A stretch of 64,000 nt of DNA from JBALVT01 sp045110675 (lineage in GTDB: Bacteria; Pseudomonadota; Gammaproteobacteria; Pseudomonadales; Halieaceae). The stretch is taken from contig JBGCGJ010000060.1 of assembly GCA_045110675.1 (NCBI GenBank), forward strand, positions 1-64,000, given 5' to 3'. Each line of letters opens with the position of its first letter. Position 1 is the first letter of the stretch. The notes below the pieces were generated by a model, which was not told the DNA's origin, searched no databases, and saw nothing but the letters and a program-made list of their open reading frames with translations. Position numbers and translations under genes: made by a program. Of the stretch, positions 15,910-26,500 are shown piece after piece.

Positions 15910-16791
15910 ATGAAGTTCGCTTATCACGCCACTATGTGCCCGCCCGATGAGTACCTCCCTCTCGCCATCGCTGCCGAGGAAGCGGGGTTCGATACTTTCA
16001 CTTTCCCGGACAGCATCTGCTACCCGAAGGAGGGGTCGGATGTTTACCCCTATAACGATGATGGTACCCGTGAATTTTTGGATGGAGTGCCATTTCTCGA
16101 GCCTTTTGTGGCGATTCCCTATCTTGCCGCCCATACCAAAAAGCTGCGCTTCACCACTTCGGTTATTAAGCTTGCGATAAGACAACCTGTGATCGTCGCC
16201 AAGCAGTTGTCCTCTTTGGGTGTATTGCTGGGTGATCGCTTTGGGTTTGGTGTGGGCATCAGCCCCTGGCCAGAGGATTTCATGGTAAGCCAGATTCCCT
16301 GGGAAAAGCGTGGCAAGCGAATGGACGAAATGATGGAGATCATTAACGGTCTTATGAGCGGTGAGTATTTTGGTTACGAGGGTGAGATATTCCAGATAGA
16401 GCCGATTAAACTCTGCCCCGTGCCGCAACATCATATCCCACTGCTTGTGGGTGGACACGCTAAACCCGCCCTGCGTCGTGCGGCGCGATTGGGCGACGGT
16501 TGGATTTCTGCTGGATCTTCCATCCATGAGTTGCGTGACATGATTAGTCAGATAGAGAGTTTCCGCAAAGACTACGGCAGAGATCAGATCCCCTTTGAAT
16601 ATCACGCCATGACAGAAGCCGCCTACTCCAAAGAGGGCTTGCAAGATCTCGCGGCAGCGGGCGTCACAGAGGTGATTATAGCCTTCCGCAACCCCTATGA
16701 CGGGAAACCTGATACCCAATCCGTGGAAGAAAAGATAGGAATGATTAACTGGTACGCCGAGAATGTCATCCAACCCTATAACGCAGCGTGA
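15910..16791 (+). CDS. luciferase-like (LLM class) flavin-dependent oxidoreductase
   Basis: 293 residues, GGAG before the ATG. TIM-barrel LLM pattern: N-terminal EEAGFDTFTFPD, TTSVIKLAIRQPVIVAKQL, the GDRFGFGVGISPWPEDF flavin-site region, and PLLVGGHAKPALRRAARLGD at the second flavin/phosphate site. F420- or FMN-dependent; the sequence alone does not decide. Followed immediately by the lipocalin gene. Confidence 0.85.
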   Translation: MKFAYHATMCPPDEYLPLAIAAEEAGFDTFTFPDSICYPKEGSDVYPYNDDGTREFLDGVPFLEPFVAIPYLAAHTKKLRFTTSVIKLAIRQPVIVAKQLSSLGVLLGDRFGFGVGISPWPEDFMVSQIPWEKRGKRMDEMMEIINGLMSGEYFGYEGEIFQIEPIKLCPVPQHHIPLLVGGHAKPALRRAARLGDGWISAGSSIHELRDMISQIESFRKDYGRDQIPFEYHAMTEAAYSKEGLQDLAAAGVTEVIIAFRNPYDGKPDTQSVEEKIGMINWYAENVIQPYNAA

Positions 16792-16841
16792 CGTTAGCGG
16801 GCGCGAGGACGGTCACGATTGGCATTCGGAGAGCTCAGGCG

Positions 16842-17363
16842 TTGTTGGTTCACAAGTTTATAATATCCCTGGTACTGATCTTCCTAGGCGGTTGTCTCGG
16901 CATGCCCGAAGCGGTGAAACCTGTGCAGGACTTTCAACTCGATAGGTATCTGGGTACGTGGCATGAAATAGCGCGTCTCGACCATTCTTTCGAAAGAGGG
17001 CTTGAGCAGGTTACTGCGGAATACTCTTTGCGAGACGACGGTGGAGTCAGGGTTTTGAATCGTGGCTTTTCCAGTGAAACTGGGGAGTGGCGAGAGGCCG
17101 AGGGCAAAGCGTTTTTTGTCAACGAACCCCAGGAAGGATATCTAAAAGTATCTTTCTTCGGCCCTTTTTATGGCTCCTATGTCATCTATGAGTTGGATAA
17201 GGATAACTATCAGTATGCCTTTATCTCTGGCCCTGATACCTCCTACTTGTGGTTTCTGTCGAGAACTAAAACTGTCGAGCCTGCCATGATTGATAGATTT
17301 GTTGAGCAGGCGAGCTTGCTTGGGTTCGATGTCGATCAGCTTATCTTTCCCAGACAGCTGTAA
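16842..17363 (+). CDS. blc: bacterial lipocalin, outer-membrane lipoprotein (Blc-like)
   Basis: 173 residues if started at TTG 16842 (GGAGAG 8 nt upstream), giving a compact signal LVHKFIISLVLIFLGGC with lipobox LGGC. A GTG at 16788 overlapping the preceding stop would add 18 residues and has no ribosome-binding site. The lipocalin signature LDRYLGTWHEIARLDHSFER (GxW motif) is at about residue 35, and YAFISGPDTSYLWFLSRT is the conserved strand/arginine region near the C-terminus. Binds fatty acids or lysophospholipids in the envelope (family knowledge). Confidence 0.88.
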   Translation: MLVHKFIISLVLIFLGGCLGMPEAVKPVQDFQLDRYLGTWHEIARLDHSFERGLEQVTAEYSLRDDGGVRVLNRGFSSETGEWREAEGKAFFVNEPQEGYLKVSFFGPFYGSYVIYELDKDNYQYAFISGPDTSYLWFLSRTKTVEPAMIDRFVEQASLLGFDVDQLIFPRQL

Positions 17364-17380
17364 TAATTTCCTGTTTCGTT

Positions 17381-18025
17381 TTATGAATTTTTACGGAGCA
17401 AATCTCTAGGTGGCAGGTCGGGCTTTGCGTATGCCATACGATTGATTGTGACCGAACTGTGATAGGTATCCAATCCACTGAGCGCCACTGTGCCCGCGCT
17501 CTCAAGATCGACAGAGCCGTCCTCTCTCATGCTTTTCTCGGGGAGCTCCACCAATACTATCTCTCCGATAACAAGATGTGTGCCATTGATCTCTAATTCC
17601 TGATGTTCGCGCAGCGATAGGCCCAGTTTTATGCTGGCTTCGGCAACCAGAGGTGCATGAAAACCCTCCTGCCAGACCGCAGTAAGGCCGGTTGCGGTAA
17701 ACTCGCTGGTGTCTCGATCATAACGAGCAGCGCTTTGGTGTGCTGCTTCGACTATGGCTGAAGTGACGTGATTTATGCTGTAAAAGCCAGTATTCAGAAT
17801 GTTGTCTAGTGTGTGACGTTCTTCCCCGCCAGGCCTAATGATCATTGCGAGCAGTGGTGGAGCTGAGCCGAGGTGAACCACCGAGCTCATTATTGCGAGA
17901 TTTGTGCGGCCATCTTCGCTAAGCGTGCCAATTAAATTCGCGGATTTAAACCCGGAGAGAGAATTGACAAATGCAGCTCTGTTTCTAGTGTTCATTGCTG
18001 CAATATCTGCTTGCTCGAGTTGCAC
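17381..18025 (-). CDS. flavin reductase-like domain protein
   Basis: 214 residues from GTG 18025, chosen because CGGAGGTGG lies 7 nt upstream; the frame stays open another 37 codons with a Ser/His-rich non-family tail. Split-barrel FMN-binding fold of the flavin-reductase/DIM6 kind: NLIGTLSEDGRTNLAIMSSV, ATPLL-like APPLLAMIIRPGGEERHTL, and NTGFYSINHVTSAIVEAAHQ. May supply reduced flavin to the LLM oxidoreductase 1 kb away, or be a flavoprotein of its own. Convergent with the lipocalin gene. Confidence 0.8.
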   Translation of the reverse strand: MQLEQADIAAMNTRNRAAFVNSLSGFKSANLIGTLSEDGRTNLAIMSSVVHLGSAPPLLAMIIRPGGEERHTLDNILNTGFYSINHVTSAIVEAAHQSAARYDRDTSEFTATGLTAVWQEGFHAPLVAEASIKLGLSLREHQELEINGTHLVIGEIVLVELPEKSMREDGSVDLESAGTVALSGLDTYHSSVTINRMAYAKPDLPPRDLLRKNS

Positions 18026-18132
18026 TTTTAACCACCTCCGATGGTGTGTACTGACTGAATGCCAATTAGTCGTCTGGGCTTTCAGCTGTCTTCTATGAGT
18101 CGTGCACGACAGTAAGCAACCTTGATCGTTGT

Positions 18133-18825
18133 TCAATTGCTACTGATCTCCTTGCCGCTGTGCATTAGAGTAAGTTGATGGTCTGCGCGACCAAGCCACA
18201 CATCGAGAGCTGGCTTCACGTCTTTGAACTCCAATCTGGTCTTACTATCAGGAACTTCCAAGCCTGTTTCGAGCGTGACCCTGCGCACCAGAACTTCCTT
18301 TGTTTGAGTGTCCACTATCCTGGCCTCAGCCAGAACTCGCACGGATTTATTTTCATAGGTCGCCTGTGAAATTCCTTTTACGGCGAGCGAGACAGGAATG
18401 TACTGATACCATTCCAGGTCATCAAAATGGACTTCTACGGCGGAAATTGCCGCTTCTAGTCTGATGGTAGAGGGGCCTTCTGTCTCAACCAAATTATACA
18501 AGCCGTTCTTTTTAACTTCCTCTTTGTAGCCCTCTGTCATGTAGGTCGAGATATCCTGAAAAAGCTTCTGCTGCTCTGGAGTCGCATCTGCCTTTTCAAC
18601 ACCGTGAATGATGGCAAACGGCGCGACCATTATGTTCTTATAAATAGAAAAGTCTGCCCCGGGTGTTACGCGGCTATGGGTTTCTTCCAGATTCTTCACT
18701 TTCTTGAGCCCGTCATAGCTTTTTAGAAAGCCTGAGTGACTGCTGACCATCTCTTGATTGGCGCAAGCACTAATTAAGGTCGATGCGATAAGAATGGTAC
18801 CGCCAACCGCTGTTTTCAAATTCAT
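18133..18825 (-). CDS. DUF3313 family lipoprotein
   Basis: 230 residues from ATG 18825 (AAGGGATA upstream). Signal peptide with lipobox LISAC, then SGFLKSYDGLKKV, the DUF3313 entry motif (SGFL..Y..L). The body contains YKNIMVAPFAI and VLAEARIVDTQTKEVLVRRV, the strand pair typical for this family of small envelope lipoproteins. Function unknown. First of a leftward pair with the flavin-reductase-like gene 107 bp downstream. Confidence 0.8.
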   Translation of the reverse strand: MNLKTAVGGTILIASTLISACANQEMVSSHSGFLKSYDGLKKVKNLEETHSRVTPGADFSIYKNIMVAPFAIIHGVEKADATPEQQKLFQDISTYMTEGYKEEVKKNGLYNLVETEGPSTIRLEAAISAVEVHFDDLEWYQYIPVSLAVKGISQATYENKSVRVLAEARIVDTQTKEVLVRRVTLETGLEVPDSKTRLEFKDVKPALDVWLGRADHQLTLMHSGKEISSN

Positions 18826-18907
18826 AAATATCCCTTTTATCAAAACGTAGATTTCTGTTTATTACGAAATTACCCCGAAAAAACTCAGGCGTAGTTGCAG
18901 GCCAGGT

Positions 18908-19435
18908 CTAGAATCTGTCGTCGCGATCTCCGACAAAGTAATAAAGAGTCCAGTGCTCTTTGAACGCACCACGGGTAGGCAATACATGCGCTGATACTTG
19001 AGGATTTTTGTCTTGTTCACTCCAAACAGTGCGCAGTCCAGGGCCATCTTTACGTGGCAGATCTTCTCTGGTCCAACCGCTCAAGCAGGTATTGATGTTG
19101 TTGACGTCACTGTCAAACCACTGCCGGGCGACGCCCTCGTTCGGTGCCACTCTGGTGCAAACGTAACTTGTTTTTCCTTCACCCGTCTGCCAAATCTCGC
19201 AGCTATTGCCAACGGCATCAACTTTGGCTTCCCATATATTCATGAAGCGGTCACTGGTGCTTCTGCCGCGAACAGGCTGGAAGTCCTGATCATAAGACGT
19301 CACCAGACGATCAATTTTTTCACAGGCGGTCATGCTATCAGCCACAGATTGAAGCGAGTTTGGCGTACCAGTTACCGAACAGCCAGATACCATTATTGAC
19401 GTTGCTAGGTAGATATATCGAATTCCGTGATGCAT
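18908..19435 (-). CDS. hypothetical lipoprotein
   Basis: 175 residues; N-terminus MHHGIRYIYLATSIMVSGC with lipobox VSGC and GGGAGAG before the start, so a lipid-anchored envelope protein. Three further cysteines (in MTACEKI, NSCEIW and NTCLSGW, plus SYVCTRV) suggest disulfides. No domain recognised. Same strand as DUF3313 (gap 82 bp). Confidence 0.65.
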   Translation of the reverse strand: MHHGIRYIYLATSIMVSGCSVTGTPNSLQSVADSMTACEKIDRLVTSYDQDFQPVRGRSTSDRFMNIWEAKVDAVGNSCEIWQTGEGKTSYVCTRVAPNEGVARQWFDSDVNNINTCLSGWTREDLPRKDGPGLRTVWSEQDKNPQVSAHVLPTRGAFKEHWTLYYFVGDRDDRF

Positions 19436-19529
19436 AGTCTCTCCCTGATCAGGTTATGAAAGTATAAGCTAGGTTAGTGGTTTGCTACCTCGGTTTCAAT
19501 GCAGACAATTTCCTCTGGGAAAAACCGCG

Positions 19530-19877
19530 CTAAATACTTTTTAGTTTTTCGATTACATGCTGGTTGGCATGTTGCTCCAGCGTTGTGGAAACCGAGTTCA
19601 GTGCGACAGCGATGATAATACCTGTGAGCACCAAGCCAACAAGCGCGATAACAATGGATAGAATTTTAGATCTTCTTTTTGTTGGGCGAACATCCCCGTA
19701 GCCAACCGTTGTCGCTGTAATGAGTGACCAATACAAGCCATTGAACTTGCCCCAGTTTTCTATTTTACCGACTATTTGCCCAAGTAGGATTACGAAAATA
19801 CTTAGCGAAAGCAGCAAGGGCGAGACCAATTGCAATGACACGAAAAAATGCTGGATAAAACTTATTGTGAATTCCAT
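19530..19877 (-). CDS. two-transmembrane potassium channel (Ion_trans_2 type)
   Basis: 115 residues: TM1 at about 15-38 (LLLSLSIFVILLGQIVG), pore helix and selectivity filter TATTVGYGDV at about 55-64, TM2 at about 76-96 (IVIALVGLVLTGIIIAVAL), then a 15-residue tail. The TVGYGD filter is diagnostic for K+ selectivity. There is no RCK/TrkA domain, so it resembles a minimal KcsA-like tetrameric channel. It starts 19 bp after the MltF stop, probably cotranscribed. Confidence 0.88.
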   Translation of the reverse strand: MEFTISFIQHFFVSLQLVSPLLLSLSIFVILLGQIVGKIENWGKFNGLYWSLITATTVGYGDVRPTKRRSKILSIVIALVGLVLTGIIIAVALNSVSTTLEQHANQHVIEKLKSI

Positions 19878-19896
19878 ATGCTAGGTTTCTGATTCT

Positions 19897-21351
19897 CTAT
19901 TTGATCCCGGCTTTTTCTCTGGCAGCTTTGTGCTTGATTTGCTGCTTTGCTGTGAGTCTGTAGCTCAAGTAGTACTTGTAAATGTTGGCGACGTACTGAA
20001 CTGTTTCTCGACCAATATCCTGAGCCGCAATTATCTCTACGTTATTAAACCAGACATCGGGGTTCAGGCCCTGTGTGCGAGCCTTTTTGCGCAGGCTAAT
20101 CATTCTTGCGGGCCCGGCATTGTATGCGCCCAGAGCCAGCAAGCTGCGATCGAGTTCGCTAATGCCCGGGTCTGAAAAGTAACGGTCTCTCAGAAAGCGC
20201 ATGTACTTTATTCCCGCATGAATGTTCGGTTCTACTTCGTGGATATTGTCGATGCCAACCTGTTTACCAGAGGCCGTGGTGGGTAGCAACTGCATCACTC
20301 CAATCGCTCCTGCGTTACTGCGTGCACTTTGTTTAAGACGCGACTCCTGATAACCCTGGGCGGCTGCCATCAGATAATCGAGACCATATTGTTCACCGTA
20401 GGTCTGAAAGATATGCTCAAGATCTTCAAACCGTTGATACTCATCTTGGTGCAGAGCATTGGCCGCCCAATCGAAATCCCGCAAATATTCATTCACTAGC
20501 ATATTGCCCGCCAGTGTCCCCTGTTTATGTGTCTTGACAAATTCGTTTAGCTTCGCTGCCATTTTCGGGCTGTCTTTTCGGAAGGCATAGGCAAGATGTC
20601 CATCAGTTCGAAATACAATATCGTTTCGAACGACCAGATCTTTAAAAACACCTTCCCACAGGTGTGTTTTATAGCCATCTACAATGGCCCAGGGGAGAAG
20701 CCCACTGTTGACCATCTCTATGAGATCATCATCTTCGAGTAACTCCGATATATCCTCCATTTTAATGGGTGCTTTACCTTCTAACACGAATCGCGCATTA
20801 AGTGTTTCTACACTTTCACGGTAGCTACTGGAGGCTCTTAAATGGATAGTTTTGCCAGCCAGCTGGTCAATATTGTCGATCTTCGGGGAGGAAGGGCCTG
20901 TGACTAATACTTCCTTGACCACTTTGCTTACTGGGTCGCTAAAAGCCACCTGCTTCGCTCTGTCGGAGGTGATGGTAAGCCCTGCGGCAATGATGTCGCC
21001 GCGTCCTGCGAGTAATGAGGGGATGAGTTCGTTGCGTGCCACCGGTACGAACACCACATAGACTTTTATGTTGCCACTTTTCAGATCTTTGTTTAATTTG
21101 TCTTCAAACTGGCTGAACATATCATGGACAAGACCTTTTTCCTGAGACCCGTCTATGTAGTAGCGACCCGCGCCGTAGACAGTCAGAATGCGTATGGTTC
21201 GACGCTCAATCATGGTATCCAGATCTCCAGTCCACGACCTGCTCAGTCCATCGCCGGGATTGGAAATTTCTTGCTCGGCAAGTGCGGTGTTGCAAATCAC
21301 CAGCGCAATAACAGCAATAATGGAATGAACAAAATTGAATCTGGATAACAT
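19897..21351 (-). CDS. mltF: MltF-type membrane-bound lytic murein transglycosylase
   Basis: 484 residues from ATG 21351 (GGAAAA about 10 nt upstream) with signal peptide LVICNTALA. N-terminal half: periplasmic binding protein family 3 domain (RTIRILTVYGAGRYYID to about residue 285), C-terminal half: SLT goosefoot-type lysozyme domain with catalytic Glu in QGYQESRLKQSARSNAGAIG, then VMQLLPTTA and ALGAYNAGPAR. Cleaves peptidoglycan glycan strands to 1,6-anhydro ends. No lipobox, so it may be soluble or held by the uncleaved leader. Divergent from the DUF4136 gene. Confidence 0.88.
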   Translation of the reverse strand: MLSRFNFVHSIIAVIALVICNTALAEQEISNPGDGLSRSWTGDLDTMIERRTIRILTVYGAGRYYIDGSQEKGLVHDMFSQFEDKLNKDLKSGNIKVYVVFVPVARNELIPSLLAGRGDIIAAGLTITSDRAKQVAFSDPVSKVVKEVLVTGPSSPKIDNIDQLAGKTIHLRASSSYRESVETLNARFVLEGKAPIKMEDISELLEDDDLIEMVNSGLLPWAIVDGYKTHLWEGVFKDLVVRNDIVFRTDGHLAYAFRKDSPKMAAKLNEFVKTHKQGTLAGNMLVNEYLRDFDWAANALHQDEYQRFEDLEHIFQTYGEQYGLDYLMAAAQGYQESRLKQSARSNAGAIGVMQLLPTTASGKQVGIDNIHEVEPNIHAGIKYMRFLRDRYFSDPGISELDRSLLALGAYNAGPARMISLRKKARTQGLNPDVWFNNVEIIAAQDIGRETVQYVANIYKYYLSYRLTAKQQIKHKAAREKAGIK

Positions 21352-21486
21352 CAAGCCGATTTTCCTTGTGAGCGTGATACAGGTTACCAGTATAGGACGG
21401 ATAGACCATTTGTCGCGACTGGAAAACTCACGCGGACGAACCAATTCCTGTAGACTGATAATTTTAGGAAATGACTGGAGTCAATC

Positions 21487-22107
21487 ATGGATAGAAATTT
21501 AGCCAAGATCCAATATGGAGTATACACCGCAGCTTTCCTGTTACTGCTGTCGGCATGTGTCAGTGCACCACCTAAACCGGACGTAGACTTCAGCCCGGAA
21601 TACAATTTTTCTGGTGTTGCCAAAGTCGGATTTTATGAAGGGTCCGGTGTGGTTTCTGGTGATCACCCCAACCAGGTAAGCGACATGCAGCGCGGTCGAG
21701 TAGACAAGTCGCTGAGATTGGCAATCGAAAGCAAGGGCCTAACTTTCGTCGAAGACCCCGCCCAGGCCGACTTGTTACTTTCATGGCACCTGAGCACCCA
21801 GGACAAAACTGATGTAAATACCTACGAGGTTGCCGTTCCTGGCGTCGGCGTAGGTTATCGTGGTTACTACGGCCGCTACAATCGCTACAGCTATTACGAT
21901 TGCTGGAGTTGCATGCAGACTCAAACTGAAGTCTCTGTGCGCAACTATGTCGAGGGCACCTTCATTGTCGATATGATAGACCCGAAAGTGAAGAAGTCTG
22001 TATGGCGCAGTGTGGTGCACTCCAAACTAAAAGGTAAGCTTGAAAACGACCAGAATAAATACAATGCGGCGGGTCAGTTGATACTGGCTGATTTTCCACC
22101 GCAGTAA
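21487..22107 (+). CDS. DUF4136 family lipoprotein
   Basis: 206 residues; signal with lipobox LLSAC, GGAG before the ATG. DUF4136 features: PDVDFSPEYNFSGVAKVGF at the start of the mature part, an internal AIESKGLTFVEDPAQADLLL strand-helix, then a Gly/Tyr-rich loop (GYRGYYGRYNRYSYYD, about 120-138) and TFIVDMIDPKVKKSVWRSV. Envelope protein of unknown role. Divergent from mltF with 135 bp between. Confidence 0.8.
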   Translation: MDRNLAKIQYGVYTAAFLLLLSACVSAPPKPDVDFSPEYNFSGVAKVGFYEGSGVVSGDHPNQVSDMQRGRVDKSLRLAIESKGLTFVEDPAQADLLLSWHLSTQDKTDVNTYEVAVPGVGVGYRGYYGRYNRYSYYDCWSCMQTQTEVSVRNYVEGTFIVDMIDPKVKKSVWRSVVHSKLKGKLENDQNKYNAAGQLILADFPPQ

Positions 22108-22159
22108 TTCTTCGCTGTTTCAGAGCGCGCCGGAGCTGGACCGATTCAGCTTTGGCGTT

Positions 22160-23542
22160 TTAATCTTCTATGTTCCAGCCACCACCCAGGGCCACGTACA
22201 GACCTACGATAGAGTTATAATACAGCTGTAACGTTTCCGATCGAGCCAGCTCGGCATTAAATAAAGATCTTTCAATATCCAGCACTTCAAGATAGTCGAC
22301 CACACCGCCATTGTATCTGGCTCGGGACAACCGGGCAGCGTTGCGTGCGGCCTGTGCTCTGCGTAACTGAGCATCCTTTTCCAGTTTATACGTGCGCACT
22401 GCTACTAATGCATCTTCAACGTCTCGAAAAGACTGTTGCAACGCATTCTCGTAGGACAAGTTCGCTTGAACTACCCGCTCCTGTGCCGCTTCGGCCTGTG
22501 CTTTTAACTGTCCGGAGTTAAGAAGCGGGGCGAGAATATTTGCGCCAAACCCCCATGTGTCGGCATCACTGGAATTGAGATCTGACAGATCAGAGCTTTC
22601 AACACCATAGCTTCCAGTTAGAGAGATCGACGGATAGCGCAGGGCTTGCGCAACACCGACGTTGGCAGTGGCTGCCATCAGCACTGCTTCTGCCTGAACC
22701 ACATCGGGGCGGCGTTGCAACAGTGCCGAGGGCAAGCCTGCAGGCACCTCGGGCTGGAACTTTTGTTCGTACAAGGATTCGCCACGCGCTATCTCGCTGG
22801 GGTTGCGGCCCAGCAAAATACTCAATGCATGTTCCGTTTGCGCAATTTGCCGCTCAAAAGTCGCTGTTGCGGCCTGTGCAACTGCCACCTCAATATCAGC
22901 CTGATAAACATCCAGTTCCGGTACGATACCCTCATCAAAACGAGCTTGAATAAGTTCCAGGCTATCTAGTCGTGCTTGTAGTGTTTGTTCAGCCACGTCC
23001 AACCTGATGTCGAGATCGAGTAACAGCAGATAGGTACTTGCCACAGAACTCACCAGGCTTATGGTCACGTTTCGGTGCGCTGCTTCGGTAGCGAGTAAAT
23101 TCGCGCGCGCAGCCTCTGAGGCGCGACTGTACTGCCCCCACAGGTCGATCTGAAAACTCAAATTGCCTGTTGCGCTAAAGAGATCATTCGCTCGCGCACC
23201 GGGTACCAGGTCACGACTTTGCCTATTTCTTCCAAACGAACCTCCCAGATTGAGAAACGGGAACTGGTCCGCTCGCACTGCTTGAACGGTCAAACGCGAC
23301 TCGGCAATTCTCGACAATGCTATGCCCAAGTCTTTGTTTTCTTCTAAGGCAACGCGAATCAGCTGTTCCAGTTTCTCGTCTTGGAATATCTCCCACCATT
23401 TCAGATTGGCAATTGACTCGCCAGCTTGTTGCCCCGATCGATAGGTCTCCGGGATATCCACATCAGGGCGCACGTAATCAGGGGTGAGTGCGCAGGAACT
23501 CAAGCCCAGTGCGAACAAGCAAGCTAAGGGTAGACGTAGCAT
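22160..23542 (-). CDS. RND efflux outer-membrane factor, NodT/OprM family
   Basis: 460 residues from ATG 23542, which lies 1 bp past the RND stop; signal peptide and lipobox LSSCA. Typical OEP duplicated hairpin repeats: ESIANLKWWEIFQDEKLEQL near residue 45, AQTEHALSILLGRNPSEIA in the middle, LPSALLQRRPDVVQAEAVLM, and SFRDVEDALVAVRTYKLEKD in the second repeat. Forms the trimeric outer-membrane channel of the pump encoded upstream. Third gene of the operon starting at 27908. Confidence 0.92.
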   Translation of the reverse strand: MLRLPLACLFALGLSSCALTPDYVRPDVDIPETYRSGQQAGESIANLKWWEIFQDEKLEQLIRVALEENKDLGIALSRIAESRLTVQAVRADQFPFLNLGGSFGRNRQSRDLVPGARANDLFSATGNLSFQIDLWGQYSRASEAARANLLATEAAHRNVTISLVSSVASTYLLLLDLDIRLDVAEQTLQARLDSLELIQARFDEGIVPELDVYQADIEVAVAQAATATFERQIAQTEHALSILLGRNPSEIARGESLYEQKFQPEVPAGLPSALLQRRPDVVQAEAVLMAATANVGVAQALRYPSISLTGSYGVESSDLSDLNSSDADTWGFGANILAPLLNSGQLKAQAEAAQERVVQANLSYENALQQSFRDVEDALVAVRTYKLEKDAQLRRAQAARNAARLSRARYNGGVVDYLEVLDIERSLFNAELARSETLQLYYNSIVGLYVALGGGWNIED

Positions 23543-23543
23543 G

Positions 23544-26500
23544 TCAGCGTTCCTCACCTGGGCCGTCGACTGCCTTTTTGGCAGACCCACCGCGGGCGAT
23601 GTAGCGATCTACAATGACGTACAAGGCGGGCACGACTAACACGCCGATGAGTGTTGCGACCAACATGCCGCTAAACACGGTCATGCCCATTACCTTCCGG
23701 GCCTCAGCACCGGCCCCGGAGGCTATTAGTAATGGCATCACACCCAATATAAACGCAAATGCTGTCATTAGAATCGGTCGAAAGCGCGAGCGTGCCGCGG
23801 ACATTGCTGCTTCTACAGCCGTCTTGCCTCTCTCCGATTCTACTTTGGCAAATTCGACAATCAGGATCGCATTCTTGGCGGCCATGCCGATTAACATGAC
23901 CAATCCAATCTGGGCGAATACGTTGTTTTCATAGCTCTCACTGAAAAGACGAGCGAGCCAGAGGCCCGCAACTGCCCCGAATACCGCAATAGGTGTACCG
24001 GCAAGAACAGAGATGGGTAGTGACCAGCTTTCATACTGTGCCGCCAGGATCAAAAAAACGAACAGCAAAGCCATGGCAAAAATAACGGTGGCACTTCCCG
24101 CTGCAGCCTTCTCTTGATAGGACATATCTGCCCAGCCGATAGTCATACCGGGCGGCAGTGTCTGCCCGGCAACTTCCTCCAGTGCTTTTAGCGTCTGTGC
24201 AGAACTGAATCCCGCACCCGATTGCCCGGTTATTTTAGCGGTGCTGGAAAGATTAAAACGGTTGGTAAACTGGGGTCCGGATGTGCGTGATGTTTCGACA
24301 ATGGCCGATAGCGGTACTGAATCGCCATTGCTATTGCGCACATAAAACATGTCTAAACCATCCTCCGAGGCGCGATACTCGGGCTCGGCCTGAACAAAAA
24401 CCCGATATAGTCTACCGAAGCGGTTGAAATCGTTAACGTACGTACCGCCCAAGAACGCCCCGATTGACGTGCTTACTTCAGACAATGGCACCCCGAGTTT
24501 CAATGCCTTGGCGTCGTCTATATCAAGGAATATCTGCGGTGAATTTGGCCGGAATAAAGTTTGTGCACCGACGACCTCAGGGCGCGCATTGGCCGCCTGA
24601 ATGAATGCATATGCTTGCTCGAACAGGTACTCAGGCGTATTGCCGCCCTTATCTTGCAACATCATCGTAAAACCAGAGCCGGTGCCGAGACCCGGAATGG
24701 CAGGTGGTCCGAACGCGAATGCCACGCCTTCTTTGATTCCAACGGCGAAGTCTCTGTTTAATCTTCTAACAATTTCTCTCGCATGGTCTTGCGCATCGCT
24801 GCGTTCTTCCCATTCTTTGAGCTGGATAAAAACCATCCCGGCATTCGGTTGCAGAGTGCCAGACAAAATACTGAAGCCGGCGATGACATTGGCGCTTTCG
24901 ATGGCGTCATACTCCGCGATAATCGCTTCGACGCGCTCCATCACCGCATCGGTGCGCTGGAGTGACGCACCTTCGGGCATCACTACCCCTGCCATAATAT
25001 AGGCCTGGTCTTCTTCGGGGACGAATCCGGCGGGCAAAAACTGAAAGGCCATTACAAGACCGGCCACCAATGCTGTCAGTAGAACTGCGGCTCTGCCTAT
25101 CTTCTCGGTAAAGTAGCCGGTGAGCATCATGAACTTCTCGGTGGCTTTATCGAACCAACGATTGAACGAAGCGAAAAACTTGTCGAAGGGACTCTTTTCT
25201 TCTCCGGGTGCTTTCATCAAGGTCGCCGCAAGGGCGGGGCTTAAGGTCAGTGCATTTAGTGAGGAAATAGCCACCGCTATCGCAATCGTAATGGCAAACT
25301 GCTGGTACAGGCTTCCGGTAATACCATCCATAGCCGCCACGGGTACGAACACTGCGATGAGTGCCAGTGAGGTTGCCACGATAGGACCGGAAACTTCGCG
25401 CATCGCCTCGACTGTAGCATCTCGCGAATTCATGCCCTTTTCCATTCGCGTCGCTACAGCTTCGACTACGACAATGGCATCGTCCACCACAATCCCGATT
25501 GCCAGGACGAGTCCCAACAGTGAGAGGGTGTTTATCGTGAAGCCCAGCAGAGGGAAAACGGCGAAAGCGCCGATCAAGGAAACCGGGACAGCGATTGTCG
25601 GTATCAAGGTGGCGCGTGCGCTTTGCAAAAAGATGTAAACGACTAATATCACCAGGAATACTGCCTGGAACAAAGTGACAACGATTTCGTCTATTCCGGC
25701 CTGAATCGGCTTGGTGGTGTCGAGTGAAACCACATATTCCACATCATCGGGGAAATTCTTGGAGACTGCGTCCAATGCGGCGAACACCTCTGCCGCGACC
25801 TCCAGGCCGTTGGCGTCCGGTAGCTGAAACACTTGAATGAGTGCAGCGGCTTTGCCATCGAGGCGTACCTTGTAGAGATAACTTTGGCTCCCAAGTTCTA
25901 TTCGGGCTACGTCTCTGAGTAAAACCTGCGAACCATCCGGATTGGCGCGCAAAACTACCTTGCCAAATTCCTCGGGCGTTTCAAATCGGCTGCCGGTGGT
26001 AACGGTATAGGTGAACTCGGTACCCGCGGGGGCGGGTTCACCGCCAATTTGACCGGCGGGAACCAGTGCATTTTGCGCTTTTATGGCATTGCTTATATCG
26101 GATACGGTCAGATTGAGTTTGGCGAGTTGGTCCGGCTTGATCCAGATTCGCATCGCGTACTCTGTAACACTTCCCCCGAGAACTTCGGCCAAGCCGACTC
26201 CCGGGATTCGTGCCAGTTCGTCGACCAAGTTGAGTGAGGCATAATTCGTGAGGAAAGTATCATCATACGTGCCCTCGGGAGAAACCAGAGAGACGAGCAG
26301 TAGGGGAAATGACAGCTTTTTCTTAACCGTAACCCCTTGGCGTTTTACTTCCTCTGGCAGAGAGGCCTGTGCTTCGGACACCTTATTTTGAGTAAGTACA
26401 TTAGCCATGTCCAAGTCGGTGCCGACTTCAAAGGACACATCAAGCCCCATGCGGCCATCACTTGAATTGGTTGAGGTCATATAGATCATGCCCTCCACGC

